A DNA stretch of 32,867 bases from Flavobacteriaceae bacterium (GTDB taxonomy: Bacteria; Bacteroidota; Bacteroidia; Flavobacteriales; Flavobacteriaceae), in contig JAFMFH010000014.1 in NCBI GenBank assembly GCA_017856235.1, forward strand, positions 1 through 32,867, written 5' to 3'. Position 1 is the first letter of the stretch; each line of letters begins with the position of its first letter. This document shows positions 24,789 to 31,737 of the stretch, piece by piece. The position numbers were made by a program, and so were the translations under genes. The notes under the pieces were generated by a model. That model was given only the letters and a program-made list of their open reading frames with translations, made no database searches and was not told the origin of the DNA.

Positions 24789-25277
24789 TTAAAGCTTCTT
24801 TAGTTTATTTATCATCTCTTCAGAATCCCATTCTACCACCCCTACAATAGTTTCAACTATTTCTCCATTTTCGTTAAAAATATATGAGGTAGGCATAGCA
24901 TAAACTCCAAGTGTTTCAAAGGATTTACTTGATTTTAAAAAATTTAAATCAAAATTCATTTCATTTTTAAAATTAGATATTTTAGAGATTGTTTCATCAG
25001 AAACTAATAAAAAACTATAGCCATAGTCCTCTAATATTTCTTCAGCTCTCTTGATGCTAGGCATCTCCTTTATACATGGTGCGCACCATGTTGCCCAGTA
25101 GCTAATTACAACTTTTCCATTATTAAATTCTGAAAGATCTAAATTATTTTCTTCTAAATCAACAAATGAACTTTTAAGCTTTAAGGATTCTAAGTCAGAG
25201 ATTTTATTATTTGTGACATTTGAGTTGCAAGCAAATAATAAAAAAGAACATAAAATAAATACAGTTATCTTTCTCAA
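24789..25277 (-). CDS. TlpA-like thioredoxin-fold lipoprotein
   Basis: A 162-residue thioredoxin-fold protein of the TlpA/ResA type with the active site W64-C65-A-P-C68 and the cis-Pro loop AMPTSYIF. The signal peptide ends before C17 (LFAC), so it should be anchored to a membrane and face the periplasm. TlpA/ResA proteins reduce disulfides, for example in haem or copper-site maturation. The start is a TTG at 25277. It lies 1 base ahead of the CDCC gene, whose cysteines are plausible substrates. That pairing is inference. Confidence 0.9.
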   Translation of the reverse strand: MRKITVFILCSFLLFACNSNVTNNKISDLESLKLKSSFVDLEENNLDLSEFNNGKVVISYWATWCAPCIKEMPSIKRAEEILEDYGYSFLLVSDETISKISNFKNEMNFDLNFLKSSKSFETLGVYAMPTSYIFNENGEIVETIVGVVEWDSEEMINKLKKL

Positions 25278-25305
25278 TCTTTAATTTTTGATAAAGTTAT
25301 AAAAC

Positions 25306-25779
25306 TCAAGACTTTTTTTTCTGCTTTTTCTTATTACTCTTCTCTCTAATTGATTTTTTTGCAGATATGTTCCATAAATTTCTGGCAGTATTAAACTCAT
25401 CAGAGCTGACATTAGTTTTAACTAAAATAACCCCTCCAGCTCCTTGACTTCCATATTTATTTGTAGCAGCTAGTCCAGTTTTAACTTCAACATATTTTAC
25501 TTGACTTGCATTAAGTTCGGGTGGATTTAAATAAATAATCCCATCTATTTCCCAAAGCACCTCGTCTCCAGCTGAGTTAAATGATTGTCTCCCTCTAAGA
25601 GCAATATTTTTATTTCCAGATCTATCTGTAATTTTTTTAGCACCAGGAATTCTTGATGCTAATGCATCTACTAATGACATCGATGAAATTGCATTCTGTT
25701 GAGATTTTAAAATGGGATCTTCTTGAGAGTGAACCGAAGTTAATAAAAGAAAAAAAGTTAATATGTATAAACGTTTCAT
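25306..25779 (-). CDS. Stand-alone TonB-receptor plug domain protein
   Basis: A 157-residue exported protein with a signal peptide (1-18, ending SVHS). It consists of a plug domain of TonB-dependent receptors with no barrel: SMSLVDALASRIPGAKKITD, NIALRGRQSFNSAGDEVLWEIDGI, VKYVEVKTGLAATNKYGSQGAGGVILVKT, then a basic tail (KSIREKSNKKKQKKKS). The stop is clean and no barrel follows. Full receptors are about 600-1000 residues. It is not obviously a decayed gene, since it has a good signal peptide and an intact operon context. It is the first gene of the minus-strand operon. It may deliver or bind a ligand, or serve a partner barrel. Confidence 0.82.
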   Translation of the reverse strand: MKRLYILTFFLLLTSVHSQEDPILKSQQNAISSMSLVDALASRIPGAKKITDRSGNKNIALRGRQSFNSAGDEVLWEIDGIIYLNPPELNASQVKYVEVKTGLAATNKYGSQGAGGVILVKTNVSSDEFNTARNLWNISAKKSIREKSNKKKQKKKS

Positions 25780-25847
25780 AATGCTAATAAACAGAAATTC
25801 TAAAAACTTTTTATATAAAGTTTAACTTTTAATTTTTTTTCATTCTA

Positions 25848-25872
25848 AATAAGTAATTTATAGATACTTATT
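25848..25872. promoter_or_regulatory. Inverted repeat in divergent intergenic region, possible operator
   Basis: AATAAGTA (25848-25855) and TACTTATT (25865-25872) form an exact 8-bp inverted repeat with a 9-base spacer, in the 153-base gap between the TonB-plug operon and the divergent HTH gene. It may be the binding site of the HTH protein. The gap is very AT-rich, so chance is a serious alternative. Confidence 0.3.
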
Positions 25873-25932
25873 ATATTTTTTAATAACTTTATATGCTATA
25901 TTAAAATTTACCTAAAACTAATTTACAAATCT

Positions 25933-26277
25933 GTGTCCAAAAACTGGTTAGAAATAGATCAAATTAATAATTTTCCAAAGGGGGTTAGATCTGTCTATGT
26001 TAATGGGAGAAGAGTTAAAAGGCAAGATGTTGAAATTGAGAGGAGTTGCCATGAGGTTTCTAAATCAAACTACGATATTTCTAATATTCCTGAGCATATA
26101 AATTATCTTCCAAGAAAACAAGCAGCTGAATACCTAGGTCTTAGTGAAAGTACATTAACCAGGTATCACGTTAATGGTAAGCTTAACTGGATAACTAGAA
26201 GAAATAGAACTCCCATATACAAAAGAGAAACACTAGATAATTTTATCAAAAAAAATAAAGGAAAACTATTATCTTAG
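25933..26277 (+). CDS. Excisionase-like helix-turn-helix DNA-binding protein
   Basis: A 114-residue protein with a C-terminal winged helix-turn-helix of the HTH_17/excisionase type (about residues 58-108): LPRKQAAEYLGLSESTLTRYHVNGKLNW, then a wing IYKRETLDNFIKK. The N-terminal half (about 1-53) is polar and of no known fold. No Met is available near the 5' end; the GTG at 25933 is the probable start. It is divergent from the TonB-plug operon and 19 bases ahead of the epimerase gene on its own strand, so it could control either. No integrase or phage gene is nearby, so an excisionase role is unlikely. A local regulator is likelier. Confidence 0.75.
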   Translation: MSKNWLEIDQINNFPKGVRSVYVNGRRVKRQDVEIERSCHEVSKSNYDISNIPEHINYLPRKQAAEYLGLSESTLTRYHVNGKLNWITRRNRTPIYKRETLDNFIKKNKGKLLS

Positions 26278-26296
26278 ACTATCTTTTTTCGCTAAA

Positions 26297-27346
26297 ATGA
26301 TAGTTAATTTTCATAAAGTAAATCTCAAAAAAAAATATCCACTTCAAATTAGTAGAGGCACTCATTATAAATCTCAAAATTTATTTATTGAACTCATTAA
26401 AGATGGAATTACTGCTTGGGGGGAGTCCGCTCCAGGTAAAACTGAGGGTGCTTCTAATGCAGATGAAGTAGAAAAATCTTTATTGAAGCTTATTGAAACA
26501 GATATTGACTCGCTGTCTATATATGAAACACATCAGAGAAGTAAAGAACTCAATATACCACCGTGTGCTTATGCTGCTATAGATATAGCTTTATGGGACT
26601 GGAAAGCAAAAAAAGCAGGATTGCCTTTAAGCAGTCTTTTAGGATTCCCTACTCCATCTATTCCAACCTCTATAACAGTTGGAATAAACCCTCCTGAAAT
26701 AATAAAAGAGAGAGTTGAAATTATTCTATCAAATCCTCAGATTAAAGCATTAAAAATTAAACTTGGATCCCCTGATGGAATAGAACATGATAAATTGATA
26801 TATTCTCAAGTATTGGAGTCGATAAAAAAATCAAATATATCTATAAGAGTTGATGCAAATGGCGGATGGAGTTTAGATGAAGCCAAGGTTATGATGAAAT
26901 GGCTTGCTGAGAGGAAAGCTGAATATATTGAGCAACCTCTGATTGAAGGTGAAGAAGATAAATTGAAGTATTTATTTGAAAGCAGACCTCTACCAATATT
27001 TATTGATGAATCATGTAGATTTTCAGAAGATGTTGCAAGACACTATGAATATGTAGATGGAGTTAATCTGAAATTAATGAAGTGTGGAGGAATAACTGAA
27101 GCTTTAAGAATTTTAAATGTAGCTAAATCTCATAATTTAAAAACTATGATAGGTTGCATGAGTGAATCATCAGTAAGTATATCGGCTGGAGCTTCAATAT
27201 CGGGAATAATTGATTATGTAGATCTTGATTCTCACTATAATTTAGATCCAGACCCGAGTGAAGGAGCTAAAATGATTGATGGAATTACTATGAATAGCAA
27301 TAAACCTGGACATGGTTCAAAATTAAAAATCGAATATTATGCTTAA
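26297..27346 (+). CDS. dgcA: Dipeptide epimerase-type enolase-superfamily enzyme (DgcA-like)
   Basis: A 349-residue enolase-superfamily enzyme. The catalytic KxK is K153-I-K155; metal ligands are D186 (VDANGGW), E212 (IEQPL) and D237 (FIDES); the second acid/base is K259 (VNLKLMKCGG). Such enzymes epimerise L-Ala-D/L-Glu in murein recycling. In marine Proteobacteria and halophilic archaea, close relatives paired with DUF1611 genes were reported as N-acetyl-D-glutamate racemase (DgcA). The overlap with a DUF1611 gene here (8 bases) favours that role, but the two activities cannot be separated by sequence alone. No signal peptide; cytoplasmic. Confidence 0.8.
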   Translation: MIVNFHKVNLKKKYPLQISRGTHYKSQNLFIELIKDGITAWGESAPGKTEGASNADEVEKSLLKLIETDIDSLSIYETHQRSKELNIPPCAYAAIDIALWDWKAKKAGLPLSSLLGFPTPSIPTSITVGINPPEIIKERVEIILSNPQIKALKIKLGSPDGIEHDKLIYSQVLESIKKSNISIRVDANGGWSLDEAKVMMKWLAERKAEYIEQPLIEGEEDKLKYLFESRPLPIFIDESCRFSEDVARHYEYVDGVNLKLMKCGGITEALRILNVAKSHNLKTMIGCMSESSVSISAGASISGIIDYVDLDSHYNLDPDPSEGAKMIDGITMNSNKPGHGSKLKIEYYA

Positions 27347-28370
27347 ATCAAGTGATAAGATTGCAATTTGGATGGAAGCCAGTATAGATGACGACTATGG
27401 AAAAATGGGAATTAGTGCTCTTAGATATTTAAATAATGAGATTATCTGTGTTATTGACTCAGTGTTTGCAGGAAAAAAAATCTCTGAGGTATCTATTATA
27501 AATAAAGATATACCAATTGTAAATTCTCCAAAGGATGCAAAAAATATGGGAGCTAATGTTATGCTTTTAGGAGTGCTAACATCTGGAGGGATTAGGCCAA
27601 AATCTTGGGATTCAGTCATCAAAGAATCAATAGAAATGGGAATGTCAATAATAAATGGATTACATGATCAAATTAATCCAGAATTCTCACAATATAGAGT
27701 AAACGATGAACAATGGATTTGGGATACAAGAGTTCCACAATTTACACCTAAAATAGGTTCTGCTAAGGCATCTGAACTGTTAAATAAGCGAGTGCTTATG
27801 ATTGGAACTGATATGGCCGCAGGTAAGATGACTGTTGGGCTTGAGCTTTATTCATATCTAAGAAATAAAAATTTAAATGTTGGATTTATTGCAACTGGTC
27901 AAGTAGGAATTACAATTACAGGATCAGGGATTCCCTTAGATGCATACAAGTTAGATTATGCATGTGGCGCTGTAGAATCCGCCGTAATTAACCAAAAAGA
28001 TAAAGATATATTAATTGTAGAGGGACAAGGGTCAATTCTTCATCCTGGAAGTTCTGCAACATTACCTTTAATGAGAGGGTCATGTCCAACTCACATGATT
28101 TTATGTCATATTGCTAGAAATAATTCTCTTAGATCTCTAGATAATATTAAAATTCCTGATCTAAAAAAATTTATAGATTTAAATGAACAAGTTGCATCAG
28201 TAATTGGCACATATCCTAATGCAAAAGTAATAGGTGTTGCATTAAATACTACTCAAATCGAAAACAATGAAGCTCTTGAAATTATAAAAAAAGTTGAGGA
28301 AAATACTGGGCTTCCTTCAACTGATGTTATTAGATATGGCGGAGCTAAAATTTTTGATGAATTACTTTAA
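27339..28370 (+). CDS. dgcN: DUF1611 protein, DgcN-like D-glutamate N-acetyltransferase
   Basis: A 343-residue cytoplasmic protein of DUF1611. The N-terminal part is Rossmann-like (about 1-145). The C-terminal part begins with a P-loop-like word G156-TDMAAGKMT-165, followed by IATGQVGI, the Glu-containing IVEGQGSILHPG and ATLPLMRGSCPTHMILCH. Members paired with a racemase of the enolase superfamily were described as D-glutamate N-acetyltransferase (DgcN), the first step in turning D-glutamate into L-glutamate via N-acetylated forms. It overlaps the epimerase gene by 8 bases, so they act in one pathway. The N-acetyl-L-glutamate deacetylase is not obvious here. Confidence is high for the family, moderate for the activity. 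Confidence 0.8.
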   Translation: MLKSSDKIAIWMEASIDDDYGKMGISALRYLNNEIICVIDSVFAGKKISEVSIINKDIPIVNSPKDAKNMGANVMLLGVLTSGGIRPKSWDSVIKESIEMGMSIINGLHDQINPEFSQYRVNDEQWIWDTRVPQFTPKIGSAKASELLNKRVLMIGTDMAAGKMTVGLELYSYLRNKNLNVGFIATGQVGITITGSGIPLDAYKLDYACGAVESAVINQKDKDILIVEGQGSILHPGSSATLPLMRGSCPTHMILCHIARNNSLRSLDNIKIPDLKKFIDLNEQVASVIGTYPNAKVIGVALNTTQIENNEALEIIKKVEENTGLPSTDVIRYGGAKIFDELL

Positions 28371-28377
28371 ATAATTA

Positions 28378-28827
28378 TTACTTACAATGATGATCAGCCG
28401 CTCTTGTAGCAATTTGATTATTTGGTTTTACATTGACTTTATATCCCAGTGAGTTTGCCCAACCTTTTGTTGCAGAGATTAACTTATTAGATCTATGATT
28501 TTCATCTGAGTTATAATCCATGTCAATTTCAACTTGAACACTTACTTGTTTTGTTAACCATTCTGCTACTTTGATACTATACTCAGCTTCAAGCCAAAGT
28601 CTTTTCCAAATATCGTTTATAATATCACATGATGACTTGCTGAGTATGTAGTGTACACCTCTTGTTCCAAGCCTGTAAGCAATTACACTTGTGTAGTTTG
28701 TTTTTTTACCTATGTTTTGAGAATCAGAGCCAATATGAATTTTTGCATACGGATAATTCTTTAATATAGATAAGGTGTGATCTACAGGATCAATATTATT
28801 TCCTTTAACGTCCTTAAACAATCTCAT
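28378..28827 (-). CDS. RNase H-like YkuK family protein (DUF458)
   Basis: A 149-residue protein of the YkuK/DUF458 family, predicted to have an RNase H fold. The strand word IHIGSDSQNIG, SVIAYRLGTRGVHYI, VEIDMDYN and the closing RAADHHCK carry acidic and His residues of the kind that bind metal. No signal peptide is present. The Bacillus homologue is not well characterised. It converges with the DUF1611 gene (7-base gap) and diverges from the M20 gene. Whether it is an active nuclease is unknown. Confidence 0.87.
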   Translation of the reverse strand: MRLFKDVKGNNIDPVDHTLSILKNYPYAKIHIGSDSQNIGKKTNYTSVIAYRLGTRGVHYILSKSSCDIINDIWKRLWLEAEYSIKVAEWLTKQVSVQVEIDMDYNSDENHRSNKLISATKGWANSLGYKVNVKPNNQIATRAADHHCK

Positions 28828-28889
28828 ATTCTAAAATAAATATTATTCGTAAATTAATGTCTTAATAAACTCTAAATTATTATTAACTA

Positions 28890-30323
28890 ATGAAAAAACT
28901 TTTCTCCATTTTATTTATAATAGGATCGACTTTTTTAGTAAACTCTCAAAGTGCAAATAAATTAAAGAAAGAATTACTCAATTCAATAGATAAAAAATCA
29001 ATTGAATTAACTGTTTTAAGTAATAAAATATGGGAGGCGGCAGAAGTGGCTTTTAGAGAGGAAAAATCTGCCGAGTACCTAATAAATTATGCGGAAGAAA
29101 ATGGCTTGAAAGTAGAAAAAGGTTTAGCTGGTATGCCTACTGCTTTTACGGCTACATATGGAGAAGGGAAACCCGTAATAGGAATTATTGGAGAGTTTGA
29201 TGCATTACCAGGATTATCTCAAACAACAGATAATTTCAGAAATGAACTGGTTGACGGTGGCGCAGGTCATGGATGTGGACATAATCTATTTGGCACTGCA
29301 AGCCTTGGTGCAGCTGTTGCAATAAAAGAATTAATTGAAGGAGGAGAACTAACAGGTACTGTCAAATTTTTTGGAACACCTGCAGAAGAGAAATTTTTTG
29401 GTAAACTTTGGATGATTAGAGAAGGAGTGTTTGATGATGTTGATATAGTTATGGATTGGCATCCTGCAGACCACACTGAAGCAAATGTACAACCCTCATT
29501 AGCTCTAGTTGATTTTATGGTTGAGTTTACTGGGCAATCTGCTCATGCTTCAGCTGATCCATGGAATGCTAGAAGTGCAAATGATGCGTTGGAATTATAC
29601 ACATCAGGAATCAATGCATATCGAGAACATGTCAAACCCTCAGTAAGGATGCACTACCATATTCAGGATGCAGGACAAGTTGTTAATGTTGTTCCTGATT
29701 ATTCAAGAATTTGGGTTAGAGTTAGAGATATAACCAAAGAAGGTTTACAGCCTGTATATGACCAAGTTAGAAGAATGGCAGAAGGTGCAGCAATTATGGC
29801 AAATGTTGAGCATAAAGTTTCACTAATCTCTGGGATCCATGATCTTCTTCCAAATAGAACAGGAGGTGCAATAATGCAGAAAAACCTCGAAATTTTAGGA
29901 GACATACAATATACTCAAGACGAGATTGATTTTGCACTAGATATGCAAAAAGTTAATGGAAAGCCACTAATTGGAATTGATGGTAAAATTAGACCATTGA
30001 GAGAGACGCTCGAGAGTCCAGGAGGAGGTTCTACAGACGTTGGAGATGTTAGTTATAATGTTCCTGTTGTTAGTCTAGCTGCAACTACAGCACCTAAGGG
30101 TGTTCCATGGCATTCATGGTCAGTTGTTGCTAGCTCTGGGATGTCAATTGGTCACAAAGGAATGCTTCATGCTGCAAAAGCACTTGGTATGTCAATGATA
30201 GATATCTATAAGGATAAAAAATTAAGGGAAGAGATTAAGAAAGAGTTTAATGAAAGAATCGGAGATTACAATTATGATCCTTATCTAAATCCAGGCCCCC
30301 CACCTATTGATTATGTAGACTAA
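28890..30323 (+). CDS. Exported AbgB-like M20 family amidohydrolase
   Basis: A 477-residue metallohydrolase of the M20D group, most like AbgB (aminobenzoyl-glutamate hydrolase subunit B), with a signal peptide (1-20, ending VNSQ) that places it in the periplasm. Metal ligands and catalytic residues fit: G126-HGCGH-131 (C129, H131), the Glu pair E166-E167 (GTPAEEKFFG) and H191 (DWHPADH). The dimerisation domain is in AHASADPWNARSANDALE. It should release amino acids from N-acylated or p-aminobenzoyl-type conjugates. Its stop overlaps the convergent symporter gene by 4 bases. AbgB normally works with AbgA, which is absent here. Confidence 0.88.
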   Translation: MKKLFSILFIIGSTFLVNSQSANKLKKELLNSIDKKSIELTVLSNKIWEAAEVAFREEKSAEYLINYAEENGLKVEKGLAGMPTAFTATYGEGKPVIGIIGEFDALPGLSQTTDNFRNELVDGGAGHGCGHNLFGTASLGAAVAIKELIEGGELTGTVKFFGTPAEEKFFGKLWMIREGVFDDVDIVMDWHPADHTEANVQPSLALVDFMVEFTGQSAHASADPWNARSANDALELYTSGINAYREHVKPSVRMHYHIQDAGQVVNVVPDYSRIWVRVRDITKEGLQPVYDQVRRMAEGAAIMANVEHKVSLISGIHDLLPNRTGGAIMQKNLEILGDIQYTQDEIDFALDMQKVNGKPLIGIDGKIRPLRETLESPGGGSTDVGDVSYNVPVVSLAATTAPKGVPWHSWSVVASSGMSIGHKGMLHAAKALGMSMIDIYKDKKLREEIKKEFNERIGDYNYDPYLNPGPPPIDYVD

Positions 30324-31669
30324 ATCCAAGACCTGGATTTCATCTCTTTAGTTACAATTTTAGATAAATAAATTATAGCAATCATATTTGGAATTGCCAT
30401 TAATGCAAAGGCTATGTCAATAAGTCCAATTACAATTTCAACTGTTAATATTGAGGATATTATTATTGCTGTAACATAGATTATATTATAATATTTACCT
30501 TGTGTTGGTGTTGTTAAAAAACCATAACATTTAACTCCATAATATGAATAAGTAAATAATGTTGAGATTCCAAAAATTGATATCATAACTATCAGCAGAT
30601 AATCTCCAAACCCAAAGAATAATCTTCTAAAGGCTTCGAGAGATAAAACAATTCCGTTTAAATCACTTTCAAGATATGCTCCACTAATAATTATAATCAA
30701 ACCTGTTATAGTACAAACTAAAATTGTATCTAAAATAGGACCTAGCATTCCAACAAGACCTTCATCTGTTCCTTGTTTTGTAGTAGATTGACCATGATAT
30801 ATAGGTGCAAGCCCAACACCACTTTCACTTGAGAAAATAGCTCTCCTTATACCAATTAATACTATTCCCCAAAATCCTCCCTGAACAATTGTATTAAAAT
30901 TGAACGCTTCACTAAAAATTAAATAAAAAGTAGATGGAACAGCATCAATGTTAGAAATCAAAATATAGATTCCAAGCATGAAATATAGTATTACCATAAG
31001 CGGAACTAAACCTGAAGTTATTTTAACTATAGATTTTAAACCACCAAAAATTACAAATGATGTTAAAATTGTAAAAACTATTCCAATAAGAAGCTTCCAA
31101 CCAAAAATACCAAGATTAATAAACTCATTAGGATTTAAAACATCAATATATGACTGGGTTAATTGATTAGCTGTAAATGCTGGAAGAACACCAACTAGTC
31201 CAGCTATTGAAAACCATATTGCCAATGGACGCCCCCATTTTTTTATACCTAGACTCATATAATACATAGGGCCACCCAGATATTCTCCATTTTCGTCTTT
31301 CATTCTAAGATTAACTGCAAGTGATGCTGAAAAAAACTTTATTGTTGCTCCAATTAAAGCAGTCACCCACATCCATACTAAAACACCAGGGCCACCTTGA
31401 TTGATTGCAATAGAGACACCTGATATATTTCCAAGACCAACTGTTGCTGCAAGAACTGCTGATAATGCTTGAAATCTAGAAATTCCAATACTTGAAGAGT
31501 CTTTTCTTATCATTAATTTAAATCCACTAACTATCCTCATTAATGGATTTGCTTTTGAAATAACTGTAAGATAGATTCCTCCTCCTATTATTAACAATAA
31601 CATTATCCAATTTAGGGGAGATATAATTTGACTAATTATAGTTTCAATAGTACTAAAGAAATCTACCAT
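30320..31669 (-). CDS. Sodium:alanine (AGCS) family amino-acid symporter
   Basis: A 449-residue multi-pass membrane protein with about eleven hydrophobic helices. The family words are present: SRFQALSAVLAATVGLGNISGVSIAI followed by GGPGVLVWMWVTALIGA (seen in pieces at about 65-110), GEYLGGPMYYMSLG, and GIRRAIFSSESGVG. AGCS carriers bring in alanine or glycine, some also D-alanine, with sodium or protons. The 3' end overlaps the M20 gene by 4 bases, and the start faces the Tat-exported aminotransferase gene. It could import the amino acids freed by the periplasmic M20 and M24 enzymes. The substrate is not proven. Confidence 0.93.
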   Translation of the reverse strand: MVDFFSTIETIISQIISPLNWIMLLLIIGGGIYLTVISKANPLMRIVSGFKLMIRKDSSSIGISRFQALSAVLAATVGLGNISGVSIAINQGGPGVLVWMWVTALIGATIKFFSASLAVNLRMKDENGEYLGGPMYYMSLGIKKWGRPLAIWFSIAGLVGVLPAFTANQLTQSYIDVLNPNEFINLGIFGWKLLIGIVFTILTSFVIFGGLKSIVKITSGLVPLMVILYFMLGIYILISNIDAVPSTFYLIFSEAFNFNTIVQGGFWGIVLIGIRRAIFSSESGVGLAPIYHGQSTTKQGTDEGLVGMLGPILDTILVCTITGLIIIISGAYLESDLNGIVLSLEAFRRLFFGFGDYLLIVMISIFGISTLFTYSYYGVKCYGFLTTPTQGKYYNIIYVTAIIISSILTVEIVIGLIDIAFALMAIPNMIAIIYLSKIVTKEMKSRSWI

Positions 31670-31737
31670 ATTGAAAATTAACGATTAAATTTTGAAATGA
31701 ATAGTATCTTTTTTAAATTATTGAAAATTACTTTTGT

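Noticed and set aside
25933-26277. Phage or integrative element signalled by the excisionase-like protein
   Set aside because: No integrase, attachment repeats, tRNA or phage genes are nearby; the HTH type is shared by ordinary regulators.
31729-31736. TACTTTTG as a promoter of the aminotransferase gene
   Set aside because: It fits the -7 consensus but ends one base before the ATG, so transcription would begin inside the gene, cutting off the Tat signal.
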